Made by a program: the position numbers and the translations under genes | Part shown: piece by piece, positions 50,652 through 60,964 of the stretch | Layout: every line of letters starts with the position of its first letter | Numbering within the stretch: position 1 is the stretch's first letter | The notes under the pieces: generated by a model | Database searches by the model: none | What the model was told of the DNA's origin: nothing | Seen by the model: the letters and a program-made list of their open reading frames with translations, nothing else | Assembly (NCBI GenBank): GCA_002480495.1 | Contig: DLCG01000009.1 | Location: 280,438-344,437, forward strand | Origin: Rhodobiaceae bacterium UBA7804 | GTDB lineage: Bacteria > Pseudomonadota > Alphaproteobacteria > Parvibaculales > Parvibaculaceae | Reading direction: 5' to 3' | Length of the DNA: 64,000 bases

Positions 50652-52454
50652 CCGCTCGATATCGGAGAGCTTCAGCTCCACATAGGTCGGGCGGCCATGG
50701 TTGCACTGACCGGAATGGGGCGTCGCTTCCATCTCGCGGAGCAAAGCATTCATCTCCTCCGCCGTGAGCCGCCGCCCCGCGCGCACCGATCCGTGGCAGG
50801 CGATGGTGCCGCAGACTTCCTCCAGCCGTTCCTTCAGCGACAGCGCCTCGTCGAGTTCGGAGAGATCGTCCGCAAGGTCGCGCACCAGTCCCGCCACATC
50901 GAGCTTGCCGAATATCGCAGGCACTTCGCGAACGACGACCGCGCCCTGCCCGAAGCCTTCGATCACGAAGCCGAGTTCGGCGAGTTCGGGAATGCGCGCG
51001 ACGAGGCGTTCGGCTTCGGCCTCGTCGAGATCGACCACTTCGGGAATGAGAAGGATCTGACGCGAAACGCCCGTTGCCGCCATTGCCTTCTTCATCCGTT
51101 CATAGACGAGGCGTTCGTGGGCGGCGTGCTGGTCCACGATGACGATACCGTCCGCGGTCTGTGCGATCACATAGGTCTCGTGCAATTGCCCGCGCGCGAC
51201 GCCGAGCGGCATGTCCACCGTTTGCTCCACCGCCTGTTCGGGCATCGCTTCGACGCGGGCGGAATGGCCGCCCAATTCGGCGAAGGCGCCTTGCCAGCCC
51301 GCGGCGGCTTCCGCGAGGCCGGGTGCTCGCGCCGGGCCGGGCAAGGGCCAGCGCGGAGCATGGGAAGCAGAAGGAAATGTTGCCGTTTCGGGGCGCACGG
51401 CGCCGAGCGCCGCACCGGCAACCGTCGTCGAGGCACGATGACCGGCCTCGGCGAGCGCGCGTTTCAGCGCGCCGACGATGAGCCCGCGCACGAGGCCTGC
51501 ATCGCGGAAGCGTACTTCGGCCTTTGCGGGGTGCACGTTCACATCGACATCGCGCGGATCGAGATCGACGAAGAGCGCAACAGCGGGGTGCCGGTCACGG
51601 GCGAGGAAATCCGCATAGGCGCCGCGCACCGCACCGACGATCAGCTTGTCGCGCACGGGCCGCCCGTTCACGAAAAGAAACTGAAGCTGCGCCGTGCCGC
51701 GATTATAAGTCGGAAGCCCCGCGAATCCGGTGAGCGCGATGCCTTCGCGCATGGCGTCGATCGCAAGCGCGTTCTCCTCGAAGTCGCGCCCCATGATGGC
51801 GCCGAGGCGCGTCAGCCGTCCCGCCTCGCCCGGCAGTTCGGGCTCAAGGCGCAGCAGGTTGCGGTCGCCGCTCGTCAGCGTGAAGCCGGCCTCCGGATGC
51901 GCCATGGCGAGCCGCTTCACCACTTCCGATACGGCCTGCGTCTCCGCGCGCTCGCTCTTCATGAACTTCAGCCGCGCCGGCGTGGCGAAGAAGAGGTCCC
52001 GCACCTCGATCTGCGTTCCCTGGCGCCCGGCCGCGGGTTCGACGGCGCCCGTCTTCCCGCCCTCGACCGAAATGCGGTAGGCCGCATCCGCGTCCTTCGG
52101 GCGGCTGAGGATCGTGAGCCGCGCTACAGCGCCGATGGAGGGCAAGGCCTCGCCGCGAAAGCCGAGCGTCGCGATGTCGTGCAGGTCCTCCAGGCCCTCG
52201 CCATCGATGCGAAGCTTCGAGGTCGCGTGCCGCTCAACGGCGAGCGCCAGCTCCTCCGCGTTCATGCCGATGCCGTCATCCGTCACGCGAATGAGGTCGC
52301 GGCCACCGCCACCGATCACGATCTCGATATGCCGCGCACCTGCATCGAGCGCATTCTCGACGAGTTCCTTCACCGCGCTTGCCGGACGCTCGACCACCTC
52401 GCCCGCGGCGATACGGTTGATCGTCCCTTCGCTCAGGCGGCGGATGCGGCTCAT
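50634..52454 (-). CDS. mutL: DNA mismatch repair protein MutL
   Basis: A 606-residue GHKL ATPase: ELVENALDAGA, DDGIGM and GFRGEALPSIGA in the N-terminus, and a C-terminal dimerisation domain. The C-terminus carries the endonuclease motif VDQHAAHERLVYE (DQHAx2Ex4E) and CNHGRP, so it is the nicking type used by bacteria without MutH. It links MutS mismatch recognition to strand incision. It sits 4 bases downstream of pgi on the same strand. Confidence 0.96.
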   Translation of the reverse strand: MSRIRRLSEGTINRIAAGEVVERPASAVKELVENALDAGARHIEIVIGGGGRDLIRVTDDGIGMNAEELALAVERHATSKLRIDGEGLEDLHDIATLGFRGEALPSIGAVARLTILSRPKDADAAYRISVEGGKTGAVEPAAGRQGTQIEVRDLFFATPARLKFMKSERAETQAVSEVVKRLAMAHPEAGFTLTSGDRNLLRLEPELPGEAGRLTRLGAIMGRDFEENALAIDAMREGIALTGFAGLPTYNRGTAQLQFLFVNGRPVRDKLIVGAVRGAYADFLARDRHPAVALFVDLDPRDVDVNVHPAKAEVRFRDAGLVRGLIVGALKRALAEAGHRASTTVAGAALGAVRPETATFPSASHAPRWPLPGPARAPGLAEAAAGWQGAFAELGGHSARVEAMPEQAVEQTVDMPLGVARGQLHETYVIAQTADGIVIVDQHAAHERLVYERMKKAMAATGVSRQILLIPEVVDLDEAEAERLVARIPELAELGFVIEGFGQGAVVVREVPAIFGKLDVAGLVRDLADDLSELDEALSLKERLEEVCGTIACHGSVRAGRRLTAEEMNALLREMEATPHSGQCNHGRPTYVELKLSDIERLFGRR

Positions 52455-52458
52455 GCGT

Positions 52459-53793
52459 TCAGCCTTTCCCCTCGGCTAGATATTTCTTCGCCAGGATCTT
52501 GCCTTCCTCCACGGCGGGCTGATCGAAGGGATCGACGCCCATCATGCGGCCGGCAATGATCGTCTCCAGCATGAAATGCATGAAGAGCGCGCCAAGCGTC
52601 CTTTCGTCGAGCACATCGAGCATGAAGCTGCGCACCGGTCTGCCGTTTCTCACCAGCGTGTCGGCCGTCGCGCGCTGCTCGGCATCGACGAGATCGCCCA
52701 CGCTGTGCCCACCGAGGAAATCGAAGGCGGTGTCCTTCGCGATGTCGGACGAGGCCTTGGGGCCCTTGCCCTTCGTCTTGGTCATGAAGATGTTGAAAAG
52801 CTTGTCCTTCGGGCCCGCGAGCCAGAGCTGAAGCTGGCTGTGCTGGTCGACGGGCCCGAGCGCCTTCACCGGCGTCGTGCCCTTGCCGTCCTTGCCGAGG
52901 CTTTCGGCCCAGAGCTGGCAGTACCAGGCAAGAAAGCGCTCCAACCGGTCCGCATAGGCCGCGACGACGGAGATCGACACGCCCTTCTCTTCCGCCATGG
53001 CGACGGAGAGCGCCGCGCCGGCGGCCGGCGCCACGTCGCCCGCGCCACGCTTGTCGAGCACCTGCGCCAGCACGGCCGCCGCGCCTTCGCGCACCGCCGC
53101 GATATCGAGGCCCATCAGCCGGGCAGGCAGAAGCCCTACATTGGTGAGCACGGCATAGCGGCCGCCCACGCCCGGATCGTGCTCCAGCGTCGGAAATCCC
53201 TGCGCTTCGGCAAGCGCGCGCATGGGGTTCGGCTTGCCGTCCTTTGCAGGCTCGGTCAGCACGGCGAAATGATGCTTCATGTATTTCGCGCCACCCGCAT
53301 TTGCGATGGCGCTCATGGCGGAGAGCGTCTGTATCGCGGGCTCGACCGTTCCGCCCGATTTCGAAACCACAAGAAAGCGTGTGGTGCGCAGATCGGCATT
53401 GCCGAAAACCGCGTCCATCGTCGTCGCGTCGAGATTGTCGGGAATATGGATGCGAACGCCCTTCTGGGCATGCGCCTGCGTGCCCCAGCCGGTGAGCTGG
53501 GCCAGCGCCTGCGCGCCGAGCGCGGAGCCGCCAATGCCGAAAATGAAGATGTCGGTCGTGTTGTCGAGGAGGCCTTCGGTCACTTCCTCGATCCGCGCGA
53601 AATCGTCGCGCCGCCCGGGCACGCGCAGCAGCGGCAGTGAACCTGTCTCATGCGCCTTGCGCAGCCAGTCGAGCGCATCTTCCGCGCGCGCGAGCGCCTT
53701 GCCGTAGCTCTCGCGCGAAAGACCGTTCTCGCCGATCGTATCTGTAAAGCAATTGTCGAGAGACTGGCGGTAAGGCAGTTCTGTATCGGCCAT
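52459..53793 (-). CDS. pgi: Glucose-6-phosphate isomerase
   Basis: A 444-residue phosphosugar isomerase: IFGIGGSALGAQAL, SKSGGTVE and DQHSQLQLWLAGP are conserved, with a catalytic Glu near the second. It is shorter than the ~550-residue enterobacterial enzyme and similar in length to the compact bacterial form. It interconverts glucose and fructose 6-phosphate. Start at 53793 (ATG); a TTG at 53805 is an alternative. Confidence 0.93.
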   Translation of the reverse strand: MADTELPYRQSLDNCFTDTIGENGLSRESYGKALARAEDALDWLRKAHETGSLPLLRVPGRRDDFARIEEVTEGLLDNTTDIFIFGIGGSALGAQALAQLTGWGTQAHAQKGVRIHIPDNLDATTMDAVFGNADLRTTRFLVVSKSGGTVEPAIQTLSAMSAIANAGGAKYMKHHFAVLTEPAKDGKPNPMRALAEAQGFPTLEHDPGVGGRYAVLTNVGLLPARLMGLDIAAVREGAAAVLAQVLDKRGAGDVAPAAGAALSVAMAEEKGVSISVVAAYADRLERFLAWYCQLWAESLGKDGKGTTPVKALGPVDQHSQLQLWLAGPKDKLFNIFMTKTKGKGPKASSDIAKDTAFDFLGGHSVGDLVDAEQRATADTLVRNGRPVRSFMLDVLDERTLGALFMHFMLETIIAGRMMGVDPFDQPAVEEGKILAKKYLAEGKG

Positions 53794-53913
53794 GGGAGTG
53801 TCCAACTTTCCGGGAGGGGCCCGGCGGCTAGAATCGCGGAGCCCTGATGAAGCCTAACAAGAACGGAAACACCCGGAAAGCGAACGGGGTTCCCCATCCG
53901 GCGGGGCTTGGCG

Positions 53914-55290
53914 TCAGTGAACCCTTCCGGAAGGACCGCCCGCGGGAGGCGCCATATCGTCCGTTTCGGGCAGGCCTTCCGGTTCGGGCGACAGGTTGGG
54001 CTTGCCGACGATGGAAACGAGAAGCGCTTCCGGCTTCAACAGCCGCTTCGCCACCCGCGCCACGTCCTCTCGTGTGACCGCCTCGATCAGCCCGTTGCGC
54101 TCATCCACGTAACCGATGCCATATCCGGCAAGCTGGATGCCGAGAAGCTGGTTCGCAATGGAGCTGTTCGACATGAAGCGCAATGGATAGGAGCCGGTCA
54201 GATAGGTCTTCGCGTCCCTCAGCTCTTCCTCGCTCACGCCTTCTTCGGCCATTCGCGCCATCTCCGCCCGCACAAGCGACAGTGTCTGACCCACGCGCTC
54301 GTTCTTCGTGCCGACCTGGCCGAGCAGCATCGCGGCATGATCCATCGGGTAAAGATAGCTACCGATCGAATAGGCGAGCCCACGCTTCTCGCGCACCTCT
54401 TCCGTCAGCCTCGATGAGAAGCTGCCGCCGCCGAGGATATAGTTCATCACATAGGCGGGAATGAAATCCGGGTCCTCCCGCTCGACACCCTCGACGCCGA
54501 AGATCATGACGCTCTGCGGAAAGTCGCGGATCACGACCTGCACTTCACCGGTGCCATTGACGGCAACATCGGGGATTTCGGGCAGTGTGGCCTTGTCCGG
54601 CAGATTTCCGAATGTCCGGTCGAGCAGTATGCGCAGTTCGGAAGGCGAGATGGGACCGACGACGGCGATTTTCAGATTGTCCTTCGCCAGAACCTTCCCG
54701 GTATAGGCCAGCAGGTCGTCGCGTGTGATCGCCGCAATGCTCGCCGGCGTTCCGTCTCCGTCGCGCGCATAAGGGTGGTCGCCGAAGGCGGCCTTGTTCC
54801 AGTTGTTCGAGGCTATCCAGTCGGGCGACTGGCGGTTACGCGCGACGATGGTCGCAATCTGTCCGCGAATGCGCTCCACGGCGTCCTCGTCGAAGCGCGG
54901 CTCGGTAATCGCGAGAGAGAAGAGCTCGAAAGCCTCGTCTTTCCGGTTCGCGAGGGTCGCGAGCGAAGCGTTGAAGTAATCCTTGTCGGCGGAAAAGGAC
55001 ATGCGCGCGGCTATTTCTTCCATGCGGATCTGGAAGGCCGAGGAATCGAGGTCGCCCGCGCCCTCGTCGAGCAACCCAGACACCATATTGGCAACGCCCG
55101 ATTTTCCCTTCGGATCGGTCGCGGAACCGCCCTGCCAGGCGGCCTCCATCACGATCACGGGAACTTCATCTTCCTGAACCAGCCAGGCCTCGATGCCGCC
55201 GGCGCTCACCACACGCTCGATATCCATCGCGCGCGCCGGCAAGGCCGCAAGGAAAACCAGGCACAGAAGTGCTGTGACGCCGCGTATCAT
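53914..55290 (-). CDS. M16 peptidase homologue, non-catalytic partner
   Basis: A 458-residue secreted M16 protein. It lacks the HxxEH zinc motif (the position reads VSGLLDEGA) but keeps the C-terminal R/Y substrate-binding pair (KRGLAYSIGSYL). It pairs with the catalytic subunit encoded just upstream, overlapping it by 4 bases, as in heterodimeric periplasmic M16 proteases. Confidence 0.9.
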   Translation of the reverse strand: MIRGVTALLCLVFLAALPARAMDIERVVSAGGIEAWLVQEDEVPVIVMEAAWQGGSATDPKGKSGVANMVSGLLDEGAGDLDSSAFQIRMEEIAARMSFSADKDYFNASLATLANRKDEAFELFSLAITEPRFDEDAVERIRGQIATIVARNRQSPDWIASNNWNKAAFGDHPYARDGDGTPASIAAITRDDLLAYTGKVLAKDNLKIAVVGPISPSELRILLDRTFGNLPDKATLPEIPDVAVNGTGEVQVVIRDFPQSVMIFGVEGVEREDPDFIPAYVMNYILGGGSFSSRLTEEVREKRGLAYSIGSYLYPMDHAAMLLGQVGTKNERVGQTLSLVRAEMARMAEEGVSEEELRDAKTYLTGSYPLRFMSNSSIANQLLGIQLAGYGIGYVDERNGLIEAVTREDVARVAKRLLKPEALLVSIVGKPNLSPEPEGLPETDDMAPPAGGPSGRVH

Positions 55291-56654
55291 CCGGCACCTC
55301 CCGGCAGCAGCTCTCCCGTCACGGAATGCGTGCCGGTGAAAACGGATTTCGCCGCTTCCATCACGTCTTCCCTGGTCACTTCGCGCACGCGTTCCGGCCA
55401 TTCGTGGATCGCCTCCACGCTCATGCCCGTCATCAGCCCCTCGCCATAGGCGTAGGCCATGCTCCGCTGGTTATCGCGGGCATAGACGGCACCGGCGACG
55501 ATCACCGTCTTGGCGCGCTCGAGCTCCTCGTCGCTCACGCCCTCTTCGATCAGCCGCGCGATTTCCTTCTCCACGCCTTCTTCCAAAGCGTCGAGAGAAC
55601 CGCCAACCTGGGGAAGCGCATAGATGCCGAACTTGCCGGCATCGAGGCGGCCTCCTTCGTACCAGCTGCGGACACCCGTCGAAACGGACTGCTCCACGAC
55701 GAGCGAGCGATAGAGACGGCTCGTCGTGCCGCCGCCGAGAATTTCAGCCAGTACGTCGAGCGCCGCTCCCTCCCGCGCGCCCGCGCCGGAATAGGCGGGC
55801 GCCGGGTAGTAACGCATCCAGGTCGCTTCCTGCACGCGCGCGTCGCGCCGCGTCACGCGCTTGTCCTCGGAGGGCCATTCGATCTCCTGCCGTTTGCGAA
55901 GGAAGGTCGGCGCGCGTTCCGGGATCGCCCCGTAATATTTCTCGGCGAGCGGCCTCAACTCCCGCGCCGTCACGTCGCCGGCGACGATCAGCGTTGCATT
56001 GTTCGGCGTGTAGTAGCGCTTGTAGAAGTCGAGCGCGTCCCCTGTCGTCAGCGCGGCAATCTCTTCCTTGTAGCCGATGATGTCGCGGCCATAGGGATGC
56101 GCGCCGTAAAGCGCCGCATTCATCTCGGATTGCAGTTCGGCCGAAGGCTCGTTCTCGATCCGCATGCGGTATTCCTCCAGCACCACGTCCCGCTCCGGCA
56201 GAACTTCGGCGTCGGTGAGCTGCAGGTTCGTCATGCGGTCAGCTTCCATTTCCATGACGAGCGGCAGACGGTCTTTCGCGATCACCTGGAAATAGGCGGT
56301 GAAGTCGTAATGGGTGAAGGCGTTATCCTGACCGCCATTGCGCGCGACGATGCGGGAGAACTGGCCGGGCTCGATCTTGTCCGTGCCCTTGAACATCAGA
56401 TGTTCGAAAAAATGGGCAAGGCCCGTCTTGCCCGCGTCTTCGTCCGCCGCGCCCAGCTCGTACCAGACCATATGCGTGACGACCGGCGCCCGGTGATCGG
56501 GGATCACCAGAACGTCCATGCCGTTCGAGAGCCTGAAACTCTCGGGCGGCGCGCCGGTGGAAATTGTCCCGCCGCGTCCGAAGAGAAGGCCAAGCAGGAT
56601 GGCGAGGATCAGGACTGCGAAAGGAAGGGCGGCGAGATGGCGGGTGCGCAGCAA
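55287..56654 (-). CDS. M16 zinc metallopeptidase, catalytic subunit
   Basis: A 455-residue secreted protease with the inverted zinc motif HFFEH (LAHFFEHLMFKGT) and the downstream Glu of the family. The N-terminal hydrophobic segment with RGGTIS gives export. It cleaves peptides in the periplasm together with its partner. Confidence 0.93.
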   Translation of the reverse strand: MLRTRHLAALPFAVLILAILLGLLFGRGGTISTGAPPESFRLSNGMDVLVIPDHRAPVVTHMVWYELGAADEDAGKTGLAHFFEHLMFKGTDKIEPGQFSRIVARNGGQDNAFTHYDFTAYFQVIAKDRLPLVMEMEADRMTNLQLTDAEVLPERDVVLEEYRMRIENEPSAELQSEMNAALYGAHPYGRDIIGYKEEIAALTTGDALDFYKRYYTPNNATLIVAGDVTARELRPLAEKYYGAIPERAPTFLRKRQEIEWPSEDKRVTRRDARVQEATWMRYYPAPAYSGAGAREGAALDVLAEILGGGTTSRLYRSLVVEQSVSTGVRSWYEGGRLDAGKFGIYALPQVGGSLDALEEGVEKEIARLIEEGVSDEELERAKTVIVAGAVYARDNQRSMAYAYGEGLMTGMSVEAIHEWPERVREVTREDVMEAAKSVFTGTHSVTGELLPGGAG

Positions 56655-56722
56655 GTCTCAATCCTCCGGGACGTGCTCAAATCTTCCGGTTTCTCTTCCG
56701 GTTTCGGGCGCGCAGAAAGACA

Positions 56723-56746
56723 AAGGGCGGAAAGACCGTCGCCCTT
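56723..56746 (-). terminator. Terminator between the DUF3035 and M16 genes
   Basis: A 7-bp stem (AAGGGCG / CGCCCTT) followed on the minus strand by TGTCTTTC. It would end the ileS-lspA-DUF3035 transcript. Confidence 0.6.
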
Positions 56747-56770
56747 CCGCCTCTTTCCTGTTTCCCTGGC

Positions 56771-57376
56771 TCAGAAAATGCCGGAAAGCCAGCCTTCCTT
56801 CTTGGGCTCGACGGTCGGTGTCTCGCCCTCCGTGACGGGCTTGCCTTCCGCCTCGTTCTGCTGGATGCGCTCGCTTTCCTCGGAGGGATTAACGAGACGC
56901 TCATCAGGCGCCGGGCCGCGGTCACGCCAGAAGATCACGTCGTCCACGAATGTCTCATCGCGTTCGACGAGCGAGCGCGTCTCGGCATTCACCACCTGAC
57001 GGATGCGGGGGTCGGCCTGCGCTGCGCCTGTTTCCTGCAGCAGCACCTGCTCGCCCGGGCTCTGCGTAGCGACGGTCTCGGCGGAGAGCACCTCGGTGCC
57101 GATGAGGGCGCGCTGCGCGCCGACCGAGGGCTGAAGTTCCATTTCCTGGGGACGCGGCGCGCCGGGCTGGGGCGGACGCAACGAATAATCCGGCGGGATG
57201 ACGAGCGGCGCCTTCGTCACGATGGCGAACTCGTCCGGAGCGGATTTGCCATAACCAAGAGTGTCCCGGAGGCTTTCTCCACCACCGCAGGCGGCAAGGG
57301 AAAGCGTCATGGCGGCGGCAAGGCCGGCTTTCGCGCTCCACCCGGCGATGCGGGAGATTTTCGCTTCGATAGTCAC
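56771..57376 (-). CDS. DUF3035 lipoprotein (BamF-like)
   Basis: A 201-residue lipoprotein with lipobox LSLAAC (Cys 30) and the DUF3035 pattern DEFAIVTKAPLVIPPDYSLRPP. In Caulobacter a related protein, BamF, belongs to the outer-membrane protein assembly complex; that role is possible here but rests on recalled similarity. It is downstream of lspA, whose product would process it. Confidence 0.75.
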   Translation of the reverse strand: MTIEAKISRIAGWSAKAGLAAAMTLSLAACGGGESLRDTLGYGKSAPDEFAIVTKAPLVIPPDYSLRPPQPGAPRPQEMELQPSVGAQRALIGTEVLSAETVATQSPGEQVLLQETGAAQADPRIRQVVNAETRSLVERDETFVDDVIFWRDRGPAPDERLVNPSEESERIQQNEAEGKPVTEGETPTVEPKKEGWLSGIF

Positions 57377-57448
57377 TTCTCGGCTCTCCTTGGTCGTGGC
57401 TTTGTGCCGGTCTCGCCAGCTTAGCGCCGTTCACACCGGCGCACCGCC

Positions 57449-57982
57449 CTATTTCTTGTCCGGGCTGTCCTTCTCGCCGGCGCCCACAAGGCCCGGCCAG
57501 ACCGATTCGAGGATGATGAGCGCAACGCCCAGCGCGATCCACACATCGGCAATGTTGAAGATATACCAGTAAAATCCGAAGGCGTGAAAACTAAAAAAGT
57601 CGGCCACGGCGCCATAGAAAATGCGGTCATAGACGTTTCCGAGGGCTCCTCCGAGGATGAGGCCGATGGCGAGCGCGGTAACCCTGTGCTCCACACGGGC
57701 AAGCCAGAGGCTCAGCCCGATAATGACCGCAATGGCGAAGCCCGCGAGAAAGGCGACGCCCGTCGCCGTCTGCGCCTCGAACAGGCCATAGCTGACCCCC
57801 TGGTTCCAGGCCATGACGAGGTCGAAAAAGGAGGTTATCTCCACACGGCCGCGGGCGGCGATGTCATAGACATTGAGCATCCACCACTTGTGCGACCTGT
57901 CGATGGCGAAGCCCGCCAGCGCGATCAGCGAACCATAGAGGGACCAGGGGCCCCAGAAGGTCTCGCGGCTCAGCTTCGCCAT
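57449..57982 (-). CDS. lspA: Lipoprotein signal peptidase II
   Basis: A 177-residue aspartic protease with four membrane segments. The catalytic aspartates lie in NVYDRIFYGAVADFF and FNIADVWIALGV. It removes signal peptides from lipoproteins, including its DUF3035 neighbour. It follows ileS by 18 bases, the usual order. Confidence 0.95.
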   Translation of the reverse strand: MAKLSRETFWGPWSLYGSLIALAGFAIDRSHKWWMLNVYDIAARGRVEITSFFDLVMAWNQGVSYGLFEAQTATGVAFLAGFAIAVIIGLSLWLARVEHRVTALAIGLILGGALGNVYDRIFYGAVADFFSFHAFGFYWYIFNIADVWIALGVALIILESVWPGLVGAGEKDSPDKK

Positions 57983-58000
57983 TCCCGGTTTCCTTTCGTC

Positions 58001-60964
58001 CTATCGCTGCGCGTCGTATTCGCGGACGGCGGCCGCGTCCCTGAGGGATAGATCTGGATAGTCCGGATCGCTCCCCACTTCCGGCAGAATGCGCCAGGAG
58101 CGTGCGCATTTCCGGCCCTCCGCGAGCTTCGGCACCACGGCGACACCGGGCACATCGTCGAGACGCCAGGCATCGGCCGGGCCCTCGCCCTCGGTGAGCT
58201 TTGCCTGGCTCGTGATCGCGATTTCGGCGAGGTCGACGCCCTTCATCGCTTCCATCAGATCGGGACGCGAGACGAAGACTTCCGGCGCCGCCTCAAGGCT
58301 TGCGCCAATGCGCTTTTCGCGGCGCTCCACTTCGAGCGCACCCGTCACCACGCGGCGGAGTTCGCGAACCTTTTTCCACTTCTCGGAAAGCGCCTCGTTC
58401 CGCCATTCCGCCGGGATTTCCGGGAAGGTGCGCAGATGGACGGAGTCCGTCTCCGAGGGGAAGCGCGACAGCCACACTTCTTCCACCGTGAAGCAGAGCA
58501 CCGGCGCGAGCCAGGCCGTGAGACAAGAGAAGAGGTGATCGAGAACCGTGCGGCAGGCGCGGCGGCGGATCGCAGACGGCGCGTCGCAATAAAGCGCGTC
58601 CTTGCGGATGTCGAAATAGAAGGCCGAGAGCTCGACATTCATGAAGTTCGACAGCGTATGCGCCACGCGCTTGAAGTCGTAATCCGCGTAGGCCTTGCGC
58701 ACGAGGTCGTCGAGTTCGGCGAGGCGATGCAGGATCACGCGCTCGAGCTCCGGCATGTCGCCGATCGTCACGCGTTCGGCATCCGTGAAGCCTTCGAGAT
58801 TACCGAGCAGATAGCGGAAGGTATTGCGCAGCTTCCGGTAGGCTTCGACATTCGACTTGATGATGTCGTTGCCGATGTTGTGGTCTTCCCAGTAATCGGT
58901 GTTCGCGACCCAGAGGCGCAGGATGTCGGCGCCATTCTGTTCCACGATCTTCTGCGGCGCGATGACGTTGCCGAGCGACTTCGACATCTTGCGGCCCTTC
59001 TCGTCCATGGTGAAACCATGGGTGAGGACCTGCTTGTAGGGTGCGCGGCCGCGCGTGCCGCAGCTTTCTAGAAGCGAGGACTGGAACCAGCCGCGATGCT
59101 GGTCGGAGCCTTCGAGATAGAGGTCGGCGGGCCAGGGAATGCCGCGCGCTTCCAGCACGAAGGCATGCGTCGAGCCTGAATCGAACCAGACGTCGAGAAT
59201 GTCCGTCACGCGCTCATAGTCGGCCTCGTTGTAGTCGTTGCCGAGGAAGTCGCTCGCGGGCCGTTCGAACCAGGCATCCGCGCCTTCCTTCGCCACCGCT
59301 TCCACAATGCGCGCGTTCACCTTTTCGTCGCGCAGCAATTCGCCGGTCTTCGTATTCACGAAAAGCGTGAGCGGCACGCCCCAGGCGCGCTGGCGCGAGA
59401 GCACCCAGTCGGGCCGCCCTTCCACCATCGAATGGATGCGGTTGCGGTTGCGCGCGGGCACCCATCGCACCTTGTCGATTTCTTCCAGCGCCACATCGCG
59501 GAATGCCTTGCCGCCGGCCGCCTCGATCTTCGCGTCCATCGCCACGAACCATTGCGGCGTGTTGCGGAAGATCAGGGGCGCCTTGGAGCGCCAGCTATGC
59601 GGATAGGAATGGGTGAGCTTGCCCTTTGCGAGAAGCGCGCCCGCCTTTTCCAGTTCCTCGATCACGGCGGCGTTGGCGTTGCCTTCCTTGCCCTGCCGCG
59701 TCAGCACGAACTTGCCCGCGAAAAGCGGCACGTGGTCGTAATAGACGCCTTCCTCGTTCACCGTGTCGGGAATCTTTGTTTCAATTCCCACGTCGGAAAG
59801 CGCCGCGCGGTTTTCAACCCAGATTGCATAGTCGTCTTGACCGTGGCCGGGCGCGGTGTGGACGAAGCCGGTACCGGCCTCTTCCGTCACGTGATCGCCC
59901 GCGAGCAGGGGGACATCGAAGTCGTAACCCTGACCATGGAACGGATGCTTGCAGACGACACCGGCGAGTTCATCCGCCGTCACGTCGCGCAGGCGCGTCC
60001 ATTCCTCGATCTTCGCATCCTTCGCGACCTGCTCGGCGAGTGCGTCGGCCAGCACGAGCTTCTCGCCCGTCGCCTTCACCTCGTAGAGGCCATAGGCGAT
60101 CTTCGGCGAATAGGAGATCGCGCGGTTCGCCGGGATGGTCCATGGCGTCGTCGTCCAGATAACAATACTTGCACCCTTAAGCGCGGGCACCTCATTCACC
60201 ATCGAGGTATCGAAGTCAGCCTTGTCACCGTCTAGACGTTGAACCTTTGAAGCCCAGTGCGCGAATGGAAACTTCACCCAGATCGTGTGGCTCACATGAT
60301 CGTGGTATTCGACCTCCGCTTCCGCGAGCGCGGTCTTTTCCACCACCGACCACATGACCGGCTTGGAACCCCGATAGAGCGAGCCGTTCATCAGGAACTT
60401 CTGGAATTCCTCGACGATCTTCGCTTCCGCATCGAAGGACATGGTGAGGTAGGGATTGTCCCACTCGCCGGAAACGCCCAGCCGCTTGAATTCCTCGCGC
60501 TGCACATCGACCCAGTGCTGCGCGAAGTCACGGCATTCGCGGCGGAATTCGAGCGCGGGCACCTCGTCCTTGTTCAGCCCCTTCTTGCGGTACTTTTCCT
60601 CGATCTGCCATTCGATGGGCAGGCCGTGGCAGTCCCAGCCGGGTACGTAAGCCGCATCCTTGCCCATCATCTGCTGGGAGCGGACGACGATGTCCTTGAG
60701 GATCTTGTTCAGCGCATGGCCGATATGGATGTTGCCGTTCGCGTAGGGCGGCCCGTCATGCAGGATGAAAGTCTCGCGGCCCTTCGCGCTTTCGCGCAGG
60801 CGCCTGTAGAGATCGAGCTTCTCCCAGCGCGCCAGCCATTCGGGCTCGCGGGCGGGGAGCCCCGCCTTCATCGGAAAATCGGTCTTGGGGAGGAAAAGCG
60901 TATCGCGATAGTCGCGGCCTGCTTCTTCCGAGGTCGTGTCTTTGGACGTCGTATCGGTGGACAT
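58001..60964 (-). CDS. ileS: Isoleucyl-tRNA synthetase
   Basis: A 987-residue class I synthetase with HIGH (GNIHIGHALNK, ~79), the CP1 editing domain with TTPWTIPANRA, and KMSKS (DEKGRKMSKSLGN). The C-terminus lacks the zinc-ribbon Cys cluster of the E. coli enzyme. It attaches isoleucine to tRNA-Ile and hydrolyses mischarged valine. Essential; shares a transcript with lspA. Confidence 0.97.
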   Translation of the reverse strand: MSTDTTSKDTTSEEAGRDYRDTLFLPKTDFPMKAGLPAREPEWLARWEKLDLYRRLRESAKGRETFILHDGPPYANGNIHIGHALNKILKDIVVRSQQMMGKDAAYVPGWDCHGLPIEWQIEEKYRKKGLNKDEVPALEFRRECRDFAQHWVDVQREEFKRLGVSGEWDNPYLTMSFDAEAKIVEEFQKFLMNGSLYRGSKPVMWSVVEKTALAEAEVEYHDHVSHTIWVKFPFAHWASKVQRLDGDKADFDTSMVNEVPALKGASIVIWTTTPWTIPANRAISYSPKIAYGLYEVKATGEKLVLADALAEQVAKDAKIEEWTRLRDVTADELAGVVCKHPFHGQGYDFDVPLLAGDHVTEEAGTGFVHTAPGHGQDDYAIWVENRAALSDVGIETKIPDTVNEEGVYYDHVPLFAGKFVLTRQGKEGNANAAVIEELEKAGALLAKGKLTHSYPHSWRSKAPLIFRNTPQWFVAMDAKIEAAGGKAFRDVALEEIDKVRWVPARNRNRIHSMVEGRPDWVLSRQRAWGVPLTLFVNTKTGELLRDEKVNARIVEAVAKEGADAWFERPASDFLGNDYNEADYERVTDILDVWFDSGSTHAFVLEARGIPWPADLYLEGSDQHRGWFQSSLLESCGTRGRAPYKQVLTHGFTMDEKGRKMSKSLGNVIAPQKIVEQNGADILRLWVANTDYWEDHNIGNDIIKSNVEAYRKLRNTFRYLLGNLEGFTDAERVTIGDMPELERVILHRLAELDDLVRKAYADYDFKRVAHTLSNFMNVELSAFYFDIRKDALYCDAPSAIRRRACRTVLDHLFSCLTAWLAPVLCFTVEEVWLSRFPSETDSVHLRTFPEIPAEWRNEALSEKWKKVRELRRVVTGALEVERREKRIGASLEAAPEVFVSRPDLMEAMKGVDLAEIAITSQAKLTEGEGPADAWRLDDVPGVAVVPKLAEGRKCARSWRILPEVGSDPDYPDLSLRDAAAVREYDAQR

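Noticed and set aside
50697..52559. 620-codon frame opposite mutL
   Set aside because: Shadow of mutL, whose ATPase and endonuclease motifs are intact.
55326..57424. Long plus-strand frames opposite the M16 and DUF3035 genes
   Set aside because: Low-complexity shadow sequence; the minus strand has HxxEH and a lipobox.
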